Source of the DNA: Gordonia neofelifaecis NRRL B-59395
GTDB taxonomy: Bacteria; Actinomycetota; Actinomycetes; Mycobacteriales; Mycobacteriaceae
NCBI RefSeq assembly: GCF_000192435.1
Contig: NZ_AEUD01000005.1
Span: 124,001 to 188,000, forward strand
Reading direction: 5' to 3'
DNA length: 64,000 nt
Shown here: piece by piece, positions 36,387-47,862 of the stretch
Layout: each line of letters begins with the position of its first letter
Numbering within the stretch: the first letter of the stretch is position 1
Translations under genes and position numbers: made by a program
Notes under the pieces: model-generated
Database searches by the model: none
Told to the model about the DNA's origin: nothing
What the model saw: the letters and a program-made list of their open reading frames with translations, nothing else

Positions 36387-37853
36387 GTGGACACCCAACT
36401 CATCGTCGGCATCGTCATCGCGATCGTCGTTCTTCTAGCGCTGGTCGGGGGCACCGGCTTCGTGCTCAGTCGGCGCAGGCGGATCTCGCTGCGCGAGGAG
36501 CCGAAGGCCGACACCGATCAGGTCACCGACGGCTCGCAGCGACAAGTCGACCGATCCGGCGGGTACCAGGCCGGATCAGGATTCTCGTTCAGCCAGGGCG
36601 GCGCGGGGTCGGCGACGATCGATCGGCCGGAACCGGTGGTCGAACCGGAGACCCCGGTTGAGCTGGAGACCCCGGTTGAACCTGAGCCGGCGGCTGAACC
36701 CGAGACCGGGGGTGAACCTGAGTCGACGGCCCCCGTGGTTGAAGACGCCGCCGTCGAAGAGAGTGTCGTCCAAGAGGCCGCCGTCGAAGAGGCTGCGGTC
36801 GAAGAACCGGTCGTCGAAGAGCCGGAACCCGCTGCTGCCGAGCCCGAGCCAGTGGTCGAGCCCGAGCCGGTGGTCGAACCGGAGCCGGTGGTCGAAGCCG
36901 TACCCGAACCCGCAGCTCCCGCCCTCGATGAGATCGCGCCCACCGAGGGTCGGCTGTCGCGGCTGCGCGGTCGGCTGTCGCGGTCGCAGGGCGCGATCGG
37001 TGCCAGCGTGCTCGGTCTGCTCGGCGCGGGTGACCTCGACGAGGACAGCTGGGAGGAGATCGAGGACACCCTCGTGATGGCCGATCTCGGCACCGCCGCC
37101 ACCTCGACGGTCACCGAACGCCTCCGCGAGGAGCTGGCGACCGGCAAGGTGCGGTCGGCCGACGACGCGCGGGCCGCGCTCAAGCGCGTGCTGGTCGAGC
37201 AGTTGCGCCCGGATCTCGACCGCTCGGTGAAGGCACTGCCGCACGCCGACCGTCCCGCAGTGGTCCTGGTCGTCGGCGTCAACGGTGTCGGCAAGACGAC
37301 GACCACCGGCAAGCTGGCACGCGTGCTCGTGGCCGACGGCCGCCGCGTTCTGCTCGGCGCCGCCGACACATTCCGCGCCGCCGCCGCCGACCAGCTGCAG
37401 ACGTGGGGCGAGCGCGTCGGTGCAGGCATCGTCCGCGGCAAGGAGGGCGCCGATCCCGCGTCCGTCGCGTTCGATGCCGTCAACACCGGCATCGGCGACG
37501 GCGTCGACGTGGTCCTGATCGACACGGCGGGCCGTCTGCACACCAAGTCGGGGCTCATGGACGAGCTCGGCAAGGTCAAGCGCGTCGTCGAGAAGAAGGC
37601 CGTGGTCGACGAGGTGCTGCTCGTCCTCGACGCGACCGTCGGGCAGAACGGATTGATGCAGGCGAAGGTGTTCGCCGAGGTGGTCTCGCTGACCGGTGTG
37701 GTGCTCACCAAGCTCGACGGCACAGCCAAGGGCGGCATCGTCTTCCGCATCCAGGAGGAGCTCGGCGTACCGGTGAAGCTGGTCGGCCTCGGCGAGGGCG
37801 CCGACGACCTCGCGCCGTTCGAGCCGGAGGCGTTCGTGGACGCGCTCCTCTAG
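36387..37853 (+). CDS. ftsY: Signal recognition particle receptor FtsY
   Basis: SRP receptor GTPase that docks Ffh-ribosome complexes at the membrane. 488 aa from GTG 36387 (MDTQLIVGIVIAIVVLLALV), so a real N-terminal membrane helix is present. Residues about 80-185 are acidic repeats (VEPETPVELETP, EPEPVVEPEPVV). The NG domain follows: GVNGVGKTTT (G1, 297-306), DTFRAAAADQL, DTAGRLHTK, TKLDGTAKGG and GLGEGADDLAPF. Ends at a clear terminator. Confidence 0.96.
   Translation: MDTQLIVGIVIAIVVLLALVGGTGFVLSRRRRISLREEPKADTDQVTDGSQRQVDRSGGYQAGSGFSFSQGGAGSATIDRPEPVVEPETPVELETPVEPEPAAEPETGGEPESTAPVVEDAAVEESVVQEAAVEEAAVEEPVVEEPEPAAAEPEPVVEPEPVVEPEPVVEAVPEPAAPALDEIAPTEGRLSRLRGRLSRSQGAIGASVLGLLGAGDLDEDSWEEIEDTLVMADLGTAATSTVTERLREELATGKVRSADDARAALKRVLVEQLRPDLDRSVKALPHADRPAVVLVVGVNGVGKTTTTGKLARVLVADGRRVLLGAADTFRAAAADQLQTWGERVGAGIVRGKEGADPASVAFDAVNTGIGDGVDVVLIDTAGRLHTKSGLMDELGKVKRVVEKKAVVDEVLLVLDATVGQNGLMQAKVFAEVVSLTGVVLTKLDGTAKGGIVFRIQEELGVPVKLVGLGEGADDLAPFEPEAFVDALL
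36637..36900 (+). repeat. Degenerate GAACCGGAG-type repeats inside ftsY
   Basis: Two families of short tandem repeats: about 12-15 bases encoding ETPVE/PEPxx, then GAGCCGGTGGTCGA-type units encoding EPEPVV. They sit in the acidic linker and probably vary in number between strains. Confidence 0.6.
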
Positions 37854-37880
37854 TGTCGCGGCCCAGCGCCGCACACCCCG

Positions 37881-37921
37881 AAGGGCGGATGCACCGGACG
37901 AGTTCCGGCGCATCCGCCCTT
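37881..37921 (+). terminator. Terminator after ftsY
   Basis: 18-base arms with one mismatch (37881-37898 and 37904-37921), loop CGAGT. Isolates the smc-ftsY unit from the accessory TetR cluster. Confidence 0.8.
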
Positions 37922-37966
37922 GTCGTCTGCCGGGTGTCCGTCGGGGGCCGGCCCCTTGCACCATAG

Positions 37967-38012
37967 TTTGAACCGTGGTTCAATTCATTCAAGAGTTGAA
38001 CCACGGTTCAAA
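37967..38012. promoter_or_regulatory. Paired TetR operator
   Basis: TTTGAACCGTGGTTCAA (37967-37983) and TTGAACCACGGTTCAAA (37996-38012) are perfect reverse complements separated by 12 bases. Each half is itself a near-palindrome TTGAACC-N2-GGTTCAA. It lies 27 bases before the TetR start, so it should serve autoregulation and control of the downstream acyl-CoA genes. Confidence 0.75.
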
Positions 38013-38038
38013 GTTTCTCGACGGCGTGAGGAGGCCGG

Positions 38039-38665
38039 ATGGCGTACCGACCGACCGAGGCCACCCGCCGCAGTGCGGAGGCGAAGCGGGCGTCGATGCT
38101 GGCGACCGCGCGCGGCCTCGTCGCCGAGTCCGGTTTCGCGGGCGCGACCGTCGCGGCCATCGCCGAGGGGAGTGGCGTCAGCGTCGGGTCGGTGTACTCC
38201 TACTTCGACAACCGCGAGGCACTGCTCGCCGAAGTCTTCCGCGAGGCCGCCGAATACGAGTTCGACCAGGTGCGTCGAGCCGTCGACGAGATCGGCGACG
38301 ACCCCGGCAAGCAGTTGGGAACCCTGATCGACGTCTTCGCCGATCGTGCGCTCCGCGGCCGGCGGCTGGCGTGGTCGTTGCTGTTCGAGCCGGTGATTCC
38401 GACCGTCGAGGCCGAGCGGCTCAACCTGCGGCAGGCGTACCGCGATCTCGGCGAGCGGATCATCGCCGCCGGCGTGGCCGCCGGCGTCTTCGTCGACCAG
38501 GACGCGCCGGTGGTCGCCTCGGCCGTGATGGGGGCGATCTCCGAGGCGCTCGTGGGCGCCCTCGACCCCGCGACGGCCCCGCTGCCGCATTCGGATCCGG
38601 AGGAGCTGGTCGCGACCATCCGCCGGTTCTGCTTCCTGGCCCTCGGTGCGACGACCGCCGGCTGA
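38039..38665 (+). CDS. TetR family transcriptional regulator
   Basis: 208 aa from ATG 38039 with GAGGAGG upstream. The helix-turn-helix (about 14-60) reads AKRASMLATARGLVAESG, then VAAIAEGSGVSVGSVYSYFDNREALLAEVF. The C-terminal ligand domain has the AcrR-like WSLLFEPVIPTVEAERL segment. It precedes an acyl-CoA dehydrogenase and an acyl-CoA synthetase on the same strand; the strong paired operator lies at its promoter. An acyl-CoA effector is a reasonable guess. Confidence 0.9.
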   Translation: MAYRPTEATRRSAEAKRASMLATARGLVAESGFAGATVAAIAEGSGVSVGSVYSYFDNREALLAEVFREAAEYEFDQVRRAVDEIGDDPGKQLGTLIDVFADRALRGRRLAWSLLFEPVIPTVEAERLNLRQAYRDLGERIIAAGVAAGVFVDQDAPVVASAVMGAISEALVGALDPATAPLPHSDPEELVATIRRFCFLALGATTAG

Positions 38666-38751
38666 CGAATCACCGAACCCGTCGAGACCGACGACCTTCC
38701 CCAGAGATCTTTCGCCAGAACTTCAGACCAGAACAAGACAGAGGAGTCGCC

Positions 38752-40374
38752 ATGACCGCAACGCACGAGGTGTTCAACCAGGCCCCGCAGCGCGTCGACG
38801 TGAACGAGTACACCAGCCACACGGCGCTGGTCGAAGCCGTCGGTGTGTACGGCGGTGGCTGGGCGACGGATGCGCTGACCGAGGCGGGGGCACTGGTCGG
38901 CCGCGCCGATTTCCAGCGCGACGCGGAACTCGCCAACGCCATCACCCCGAAGCTGCACACCCACGATCGGTGGGGCAACCGCATCGACGACATCGAGTTC
39001 CACCCGGCCTATCACCGCATCATCGGCGACGCCATCGCCCACGGCGCGCACACCAGCTGCTGGTCCGATCCGCGGGACGGCGCGCATGTCGCACGTGCCG
39101 CCATGTTCATGCAGTTCGGCCAGATCGAGCCCGGACACGCGTGCCCGGTGAGCATGACGCACGCGGTGGTGCCGTCGCTGCGCGTGGACGAGAAGCTCGC
39201 CGAGCAGTGGCTCCCGCGCGTGTTCTCCAACGACTACCAGCACGACCTCGGTTCGGGGCAGAAGACCTCGGCGATCTTCGGCATGGCGATGACCGAGAAG
39301 CAGGGCGGCTCCGACGTCCGCGCCAACACCACCCGCGCCGTCGAGCAGTCCGACGGAACGTACCTGATCACCGGGCACAAGTGGTTCTGCTCGGCACCGC
39401 AGTCGGATGCGTTTCTCGTCCTCGCGAAGACCGATCCGGGTGTCACCTGTTTCGTCGTGCCGCGCGTCCTGCCCGACGGCACCCGGAACGTCTTCAACGT
39501 CCAGCGACTCAAGGACAAGCTCGGCAACAAGTCGAACGCGTCCAGCGAGGTCGAGTTCGACCGCACCGTCGGCTGGCGGCTGGGCGACGAGGGCGCGGGT
39601 GTCCGCACCATCATCGAGATGGTCAACCAGACCCGCCTCGACTGCATCCTCGGCAGCGCCGCGGGCATGCGCCAGTCGGTCGCGGAGGCCGCATGGCATG
39701 TGCGCAACCGCGCGGCGTTCGGTGCGACACTGATCGACCAGCCCGCGATGACTGCGGTGGTCGCCGACCTCCAGGTGGAGGCCGAGGCCGCGATCTGGAC
39801 GGCCATGCGACTCGCGTCCGCCTACGACGACGACGCCGAGGAGTCGGCCGCCTTCCGCAGGCTGGCGACCGCCGTCGGCAAGTACTGGGTCTGCAAGCGC
39901 GGTCCCAACCACGCCTACGAGGCGCTCGAGTGCCTCGGCGGAAACGGATACTGCGAGAACGGCTTTCCGCTCTCTCGCCGCTACCGCGAGCAGCCGGTCA
40001 TGGCGGTCTGGGAGGGCTCGGGCAATGTCATCGCGCTCGACGTGCTCCGCGCGATGATGCGCGACCCGATGTCGGTCGAGGCCGTCGACAACGAGTTCGA
40101 GCGGGGACTCGGCGTGTACCGCGAATACGACCTGCACGTCGAGAAGACGCGCAAGCTCATCGCCCAGGCGGCCGCCGACCCGAACGCCGCACCGGCCCTC
40201 GCGCGTCGCCTGACCGAGTCGATGGCCATCGCACTCCAGGGGTCGATCCTCATCCGGCAGGCGCCGGAGTCGGTCACCGACGCCTTCATCGCCGGCCGGA
40301 TCGCGGACCCGGGCCACATGTACGGCGTCCTCGATTCGAACCTCGACCTCGCGGCGATCGCCGCTCGGGCCTGA
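38752..40374 (+). CDS. AidB-like acyl-CoA dehydrogenase
   Basis: 540 aa from ATG 38752 (GAGGAG upstream); the frame is open much further upstream by chance. The long N-terminal extension (to about 170), ending GHACPVSMTHAVVPSLR, marks the AidB branch rather than ordinary acyl-CoA dehydrogenases. FAD segments are MAMTEKQGGSDVRANTT and GTYLITGHKWFCSAP; ECLGGNGYCENG and PVMAVWEGSGNVIALDVLRAM are the C-terminal signatures. It may oxidise an acyl-CoA made by the next gene, or act in alkylation defence like AidB. Confidence 0.9.
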   Translation: MTATHEVFNQAPQRVDVNEYTSHTALVEAVGVYGGGWATDALTEAGALVGRADFQRDAELANAITPKLHTHDRWGNRIDDIEFHPAYHRIIGDAIAHGAHTSCWSDPRDGAHVARAAMFMQFGQIEPGHACPVSMTHAVVPSLRVDEKLAEQWLPRVFSNDYQHDLGSGQKTSAIFGMAMTEKQGGSDVRANTTRAVEQSDGTYLITGHKWFCSAPQSDAFLVLAKTDPGVTCFVVPRVLPDGTRNVFNVQRLKDKLGNKSNASSEVEFDRTVGWRLGDEGAGVRTIIEMVNQTRLDCILGSAAGMRQSVAEAAWHVRNRAAFGATLIDQPAMTAVVADLQVEAEAAIWTAMRLASAYDDDAEESAAFRRLATAVGKYWVCKRGPNHAYEALECLGGNGYCENGFPLSRRYREQPVMAVWEGSGNVIALDVLRAMMRDPMSVEAVDNEFERGLGVYREYDLHVEKTRKLIAQAAADPNAAPALARRLTESMAIALQGSILIRQAPESVTDAFIAGRIADPGHMYGVLDSNLDLAAIAARA

Positions 40375-40440
40375 CCGCCACTGCGCCCCCACCTTCCTCA
40401 CCGTTCCCCGCCGCCCCGGCCTCATCGGAAGACGAATTCC

Positions 40441-41958
40441 ATGCACCTGACCGCCACCCTCGAGCGCAGCGCGCGCCAGTATCCCGACAAGGCCGCCCTG
40501 GTCTTCGGGGACGAGGAGATCACTTACGCCGAGCTCCTGGACCGGGCCCGCCGCGCGGCGTCGGTCTTCATCGAGGCCGGAGTGACGCCCGGCGACAGGG
40601 TGGCGGTGATGACCTACAACACGCCGGGATTCGTCGTCGCGGCGTTCGGGGCATGGTTCGCCGGTGCGTCGCTGGTGCCGGTCAATCACAAGTTCGCGGC
40701 ACCCGAGGTGGCCTACGCGCTCGACCACAGCGGGGCGGCCGTCGGCGTGGTGTCCGGCGCATTGGCCACGACAGCGACCGGCGGCGGACCGGACTTCCGG
40801 TGGATGACCACCGAAACCGGTCATCACGATCTGCCGGACTTCGACGCTCTCGTCGGCGAGGCGTCGCCGATCGCGGGTCCGGTCGATTCCGATCTCGACA
40901 CGGTCGCGCAGATCCTCTACACCTCCGGGACGACCAGTTCACCGAAGGGCTGTCTGCACACGCATCGCACCCTGTCGTCTCTCGCGCCGTCGCTCGCCGC
41001 GACCCTCGGCTTCACCGCGGAGGAACGGTTCCTGCTCGCGATGCCGATCTGGCACGCGGCGCCGTTGAACGACTGGCTGTTGACGATGATCTCGCTGGGT
41101 GCGACGACCGTGCTGATGCGGGAGTTCGATCCGACGGCCTTCCTGCCCGCCGTCGAGAAGCATCGGATCACCGCGTTCTTCGGATCGCCGATCGCGTACC
41201 TGCTGCCGATCCAGCTCGCCGACGCGGGCAAGCTGAACTTCGCCGACCACGACCTCTCGACGGCGTCGAAGTGGTTGTACGGCGGCGCATCGCTCGGCGA
41301 GCACACCGCTCGACGACTCGTGGAGGCCTATCGAAGCACGCAGTTCTTCCAGGTGTACGGCATGAGCGAGATGGGCCCGGCGGGCACCGCGCTGTACCCG
41401 CACGAGCAGGTGGCGAAAGCCGGCTCGATCGGCCGCGGCGGCATGGTCGGGATCGACCTCCGGCTGGTGGACGCGAACGGCGTCGACGTCGGCCGCGGCG
41501 GCACCGGAGAGATCTGGCTCCGCGGCGACACCCGGATGATCGGGTACCTCGACAACGACGCCGCGACCGCGGACTCCTTCGTCGGAGAGTGGTTCCGCAC
41601 CGGCGACGTCGCGCGGATGGACGACGACGGCTACCTGTACATCGTCGACCGCCTCAAGGACGTGATCATCGTCGGCGGTGAGAACATCCACTCGCAGGAG
41701 GTGGAGGAGGTCCTCCGCGGTCATCCGCGGCTGGCCGACGTCGCGGTGATCGGCCGACCGCACGCCGAGTGGGGCGAGACGGTGGTCGCGGTGTGCGTGA
41801 CCGTCGACGGCCAGGACATCACCGTCGACGAGGTGCGCGATTTCCTCGGCGACAAACTCGCTCGCTACAAGCTGCCCCGCGAAGTGGTGGTCGTCGACGC
41901 GCTGCCGCGCAATCCGAGCGGAAAGATCGTCAAGCACGTGCTGCGCGCGGAGATCTAG
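40441..41958 (+). CDS. Acyl-CoA synthetase / AMP-dependent ligase
   Basis: 505 aa ANL-superfamily enzyme that adenylates a carboxylic acid and transfers it to CoA. The AMP motif is ILYTSGTTSSPKGCLHTH (about 158-175); VYGMSEMGPAG, WFRTGDVARMDDDGYLYIVDRLKDVI and the catalytic Lys in PRNPSGKIVKH follow. FADD-type length. 66 bases after the dehydrogenase gene, so one operon under the TetR. Chain length or aromatic substrate cannot be read. Confidence 0.9.
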   Translation: MHLTATLERSARQYPDKAALVFGDEEITYAELLDRARRAASVFIEAGVTPGDRVAVMTYNTPGFVVAAFGAWFAGASLVPVNHKFAAPEVAYALDHSGAAVGVVSGALATTATGGGPDFRWMTTETGHHDLPDFDALVGEASPIAGPVDSDLDTVAQILYTSGTTSSPKGCLHTHRTLSSLAPSLAATLGFTAEERFLLAMPIWHAAPLNDWLLTMISLGATTVLMREFDPTAFLPAVEKHRITAFFGSPIAYLLPIQLADAGKLNFADHDLSTASKWLYGGASLGEHTARRLVEAYRSTQFFQVYGMSEMGPAGTALYPHEQVAKAGSIGRGGMVGIDLRLVDANGVDVGRGGTGEIWLRGDTRMIGYLDNDAATADSFVGEWFRTGDVARMDDDGYLYIVDRLKDVIIVGGENIHSQEVEEVLRGHPRLADVAVIGRPHAEWGETVVAVCVTVDGQDITVDEVRDFLGDKLARYKLPREVVVVDALPRNPSGKIVKHVLRAEI

Positions 41959-41972
41959 GCCGTCCACCTGGT

Positions 41973-41988
41973 GTTACGCAGGCGAAAC
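41973..41988 (+). promoter_or_regulatory. GlnR-type box upstream of amtB
   Basis: GTTAC-GCAGGC-GAAAC exactly fits the GlnR half-box GTnAC-N6-GAAAC of actinomycetes. Spaced degenerate half-sites (GTCGA, GACGA) follow at the same 11-base period. amtB-glnB-glnD is an established GlnR target in relatives. glnR itself is not in the window. Confidence 0.7.
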
Positions 41989-42060
41989 ATTCGCGTCGAT
42001 TCCTTGACGAGTCCGAAACCTGTGTGCGCGGTGGCGCGCAACACGGGCGCTGCATTCTTA

Positions 42061-42091
42061 TCGCGAGACGTCGAACGGCGACGTCTCGCGA
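42061..42091 (+). promoter_or_regulatory. Hairpin abutting the amtB ribosome site
   Basis: Perfect 13-base arms TCGCGAGACGTCG and CGACGTCTCGCGA with an AACGG loop; the last base of the 3' arm is the first base of AGGAGG for amtB. It could be an attenuator, a translation control element or an RNA-stabilising 5' hairpin. Confidence 0.6.
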
Positions 42092-42103
42092 GGAGGTGCA
42101 ACC

Positions 42104-43438
42104 GTGCAGATTGCATTGCCGGACAACGTGTTCGGAACCGTGGATGCGGGAAATACCGCATGGGTGATCGCGAGCGCGTCACTCGTCCTGCTGATGACGC
42201 CCGCACTGGCGTTCTTCTACGGCGGGCTGTCTCGGGCGAAATCAGTGCTGAACATGATGATGATGTCGTTCGCGGCACTGGGCACCGTGACGGTGATCTA
42301 CGTGCTGTGGGGGTTCTCGATGTCGTTCGGGAACACGCTCACCGGAACCGGTGACATCGGCGGACTGTTCGCCAATCCGTTCTCGCTGTTCGGGTCCGAT
42401 CAACTCATGCAGACCAAGAGTGTCGGCGACACCACCGAGTACGTGGTGTGGGGCAGCACGCACATCCCCGCCATCGTGTTCATGGCCTTCCAGCTGACGT
42501 TCGCCGTCATCACGGTCGCCCTGATCAGCGGCGCCGTCGCCGAGCGCGTCAAGTTCGCCACCTGGGTCGCGTTCACCGTGCTGTTCGCCACCATCGTGTA
42601 CTTCCCGCTCGCCCACATGGTGTGGGGCGGCGGTCTGATGTCGAACTCCGAGCACTCCCTGGCGTCCTGGATGTTCGGCGTCGCCGACGGCGTCGCCAAG
42701 GTGGCGCCCATCGACTTCGCCGGCGGCACCGTCGTCCACATCAATGCCGGCATCGCCGGACTGGTTCTGGCGCTGGTGGTCGGCAAGCGCCGCGGCTTCG
42801 GGCGCACCGCCTACCGCCCGCACAACATTCCGTTCGTGATGCTCGGCGCCGCGCTGCTGTGGTTCGGGTGGTTCGGCTTCAACGCCGGCTCCGAGCTCGC
42901 TGCGGATGCGACCGCGGGATTGGTCTGGATCAACACCGCGGCGGCGACGGCGGCCGCGATGATCGGCTGGCTCGGCGTCGAATGGATCCGCGACCGGCAT
43001 CCGACGAGCGTCGGCGCCGCCTCCGGCGTGGTCGCCGGACTGGTCGCAGTGACCCCCGCGTGCGGTGCCATCACTCCGGTCGGCGCGCTCTTCCTTGGGC
43101 TCGTCGCCGGCGGCCTCTCGGCTGTCGCGATCGGCCTCAAGTACCGTCTCGGCTTCGACGACTCCCTCGACGTCGTCGGCGTCCACCTGGTCTCCGGCCT
43201 GTGGGGCACAGTGGCCATCGGCCTGCTCGCCAAGGAGACCGGACTGTTCTACGGCCACGACTTCAAGCAACTGGCGGTGCAGACGGTCATCGCACTGTTC
43301 GCCCTGGTCTTCACCGGAGTCCTGACGTACGTCATCGCCATGGTCCTCAAGCCGATCGGCTGGCGCGTCGACCGCGAGGCCGAGTTCACCGGCATCGACG
43401 GCGCGGAGCACGCCGAGAGCGCGTATGAGCCGGCATGA
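42104..43438 (+). CDS. amtB: Ammonium transporter
   Basis: 444 aa membrane channel for NH3/NH4+. Eleven hydrophobic segments fit the Amt fold. Family segments include TPALAFFYGGLSRAKSVLNMMMMSF, VHINAGIAGLVLALVVGKR and LWFGWFGFNAGSELAAD, and the conserved pore His lies in VVHINAG. The hydrophilic C-terminal tail (DREAEFTGIDGAEHAESAYEPA) matches the P-II-responsive tail. GTG 42104 has GAGGAGG. First gene of amtB-glnB-glnD, induced under nitrogen limitation by inference from the GlnR box. Confidence 0.96.
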   Translation: MQIALPDNVFGTVDAGNTAWVIASASLVLLMTPALAFFYGGLSRAKSVLNMMMMSFAALGTVTVIYVLWGFSMSFGNTLTGTGDIGGLFANPFSLFGSDQLMQTKSVGDTTEYVVWGSTHIPAIVFMAFQLTFAVITVALISGAVAERVKFATWVAFTVLFATIVYFPLAHMVWGGGLMSNSEHSLASWMFGVADGVAKVAPIDFAGGTVVHINAGIAGLVLALVVGKRRGFGRTAYRPHNIPFVMLGAALLWFGWFGFNAGSELAADATAGLVWINTAAATAAAMIGWLGVEWIRDRHPTSVGAASGVVAGLVAVTPACGAITPVGALFLGLVAGGLSAVAIGLKYRLGFDDSLDVVGVHLVSGLWGTVAIGLLAKETGLFYGHDFKQLAVQTVIALFALVFTGVLTYVIAMVLKPIGWRVDREAEFTGIDGAEHAESAYEPA

Positions 43439-43454
43439 GTTCGCAGACAACTAG

Positions 43455-46209
<2,755 letters not shown>

Positions 46210-46272
46210 GGCGGACGTGCGCGATCACGGTCCGCGCGACATCACCGCGCCCGGACGTGGAAGGATGGGGGA

Positions 46273-47847
46273 ATGTTCGAATCCCTCTCTGACCGGTTGA
46301 CCGGTGCTCTGAAGGACCTGCGCGGCAAGGGACGGCTGACCGACGCCGACGTCGACGCCACCGCGCGAGAGATCCGGCTGGCACTGCTCGAGGCCGACGT
46401 CTCGCTGCCCGTCGTCCGCACCTTCATCGCGCGCATCAAGGAGCGGGCGAAGGGGGCCGAGGTCTCGGGGGCGCTGAATCCGGCGCAGCAGATCGTCAAG
46501 ATCGTCAACGAGGAGCTCATCGGCATCCTCGGCGGCGAGACACGACGGGTTCAGCTCGCGAAGAACCCGCCGACCGTCATCATGCTCGCGGGCCTCCAGG
46601 GCGCCGGTAAGACGACCCTGGCGGGCAAACTGTCGGCCTGGCTCGTGAAGCAGGGGCACACGCCCCTTCTCGTGGCCTGCGACCTCCAGCGTCCCGGCGC
46701 CGTCCAACAGCTGCAGATCGTGGGAGAGCGGGCCGGGGTTCCGGTGTTCGCGCCCCACCCGGGGACGTCGGTGGGCGGAGAGGGCGCGCTCGGCGTCGAC
46801 GGCTCCGCCGACCCGGTCGCCGTCGCACAGGCCGGTGTCCAGGAGGCCAAGGACAAGCAGCACGACGTCGTCATCATCGACACCGCGGGCCGTCTCGGCA
46901 TCGACGCGGAGCTGATGCGCCAGGCGTCGGACATCCGCGACGCCACCAGCCCCGACGAGGTGCTCTTCGTCCTCGACGCGATGATCGGTCAGGACGCGGT
47001 CACCACCGCCCAGGCGTTCGCCGACGGCGTCGACTTCACCGGCGTGGTGCTCACCAAGCTCGACGGCGACGCCCGCGGCGGTGCCGCGCTGTCGGTCCGG
47101 GAGATCACCGGCCGTCCGATCATGTTCGCCTCGACCGGCGAGAAGCTCGAGGACTTCGACGTCTTCCACCCGGACCGCATGGCCAGCCGCATCCTGGGCA
47201 TGGGCGACGTGCTCTCGCTCATCGAGCAGGCGGAGCAGCACTTCGACGAGGCCGAGGCGCAGCGCACCGCGGAGAAGATCAGCCAGGGTGAGCTCACCCT
47301 CGACGACTTCCTCCAGCAGATGCTGATGATCCGGAAGATGGGACCGATCGGAAACCTGCTCGGCATGCTCCCGGGGGCGGGGGACATGAAGGACGCCCTC
47401 TCGCAGGTCGACGACAAGCAGCTCGACAAGATCCAGGCGATCATCCGCGGCATGACGCCGGCCGAGCGCGACAACCCGAAGATCATCAACGCCTCGCGCC
47501 GCATCCGTATCGCGAAGGGCTCGGGCGTCACCGTCACCGACGTGAATCAGCTGGTCGACCGGTTCTTCGCGGCCCGCAAGATGATGTCGCAGATGTCGGG
47601 CCGGATGGGCATGGGCGGCGGCGGTCGCAAGAATGCGCGCAAGGGCAAAGGCAAGGGCAAGAAGGGCGGCAAGGGACGCGGACGCGGGCCCACTCCGCCC
47701 AAGGCGATGCGCGGCGGCTTCCCGGGTATGCCCGGCATGGGCCTGCCGCCTGGCATGGATCTCAGCAGCATGCCGCCGGGACTCGACGAACTGCCGCCGG
47801 GACTCGAGGGCATCGACCTGAACAATCTGAAGTTCCCGAAGAAGTAG
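46273..47847 (+). CDS. ffh: Signal recognition particle protein Ffh
   Basis: 524 aa SRP54 GTPase that binds signal sequences and partners FtsY. N domain 1 to about 95; G1 GLQGAGKTT (107-115); DTAGRLGID; TKLDGDARGG. The M domain after about 320 includes QMLMIRKMGPIGNLLGMLPG and RRIRIAKGSGVTVTDVN for 4.5S RNA binding, then a Met/Gly/Lys-rich tail (GMPGMGLPPGMDLSSMPPG). ATG 46273 is 63 bases after glnD. The 4.5S RNA gene is not in the window. Confidence 0.96.
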   Translation: MFESLSDRLTGALKDLRGKGRLTDADVDATAREIRLALLEADVSLPVVRTFIARIKERAKGAEVSGALNPAQQIVKIVNEELIGILGGETRRVQLAKNPPTVIMLAGLQGAGKTTLAGKLSAWLVKQGHTPLLVACDLQRPGAVQQLQIVGERAGVPVFAPHPGTSVGGEGALGVDGSADPVAVAQAGVQEAKDKQHDVVIIDTAGRLGIDAELMRQASDIRDATSPDEVLFVLDAMIGQDAVTTAQAFADGVDFTGVVLTKLDGDARGGAALSVREITGRPIMFASTGEKLEDFDVFHPDRMASRILGMGDVLSLIEQAEQHFDEAEAQRTAEKISQGELTLDDFLQQMLMIRKMGPIGNLLGMLPGAGDMKDALSQVDDKQLDKIQAIIRGMTPAERDNPKIINASRRIRIAKGSGVTVTDVNQLVDRFFAARKMMSQMSGRMGMGGGGRKNARKGKGKGKKGGKGRGRGPTPPKAMRGGFPGMPGMGLPPGMDLSSMPPGLDELPPGLEGIDLNNLKFPKK

Positions 47848-47862
47848 GCGGCCGGGCGCGCG

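Noticed and set aside
38646-41681. 1011-codon plus-strand frame across the acyl-CoA dehydrogenase and synthetase genes
   Set aside because: Offset frame of two well-supported genes; Arg/Pro/Gly-rich and crosses the gene boundary.
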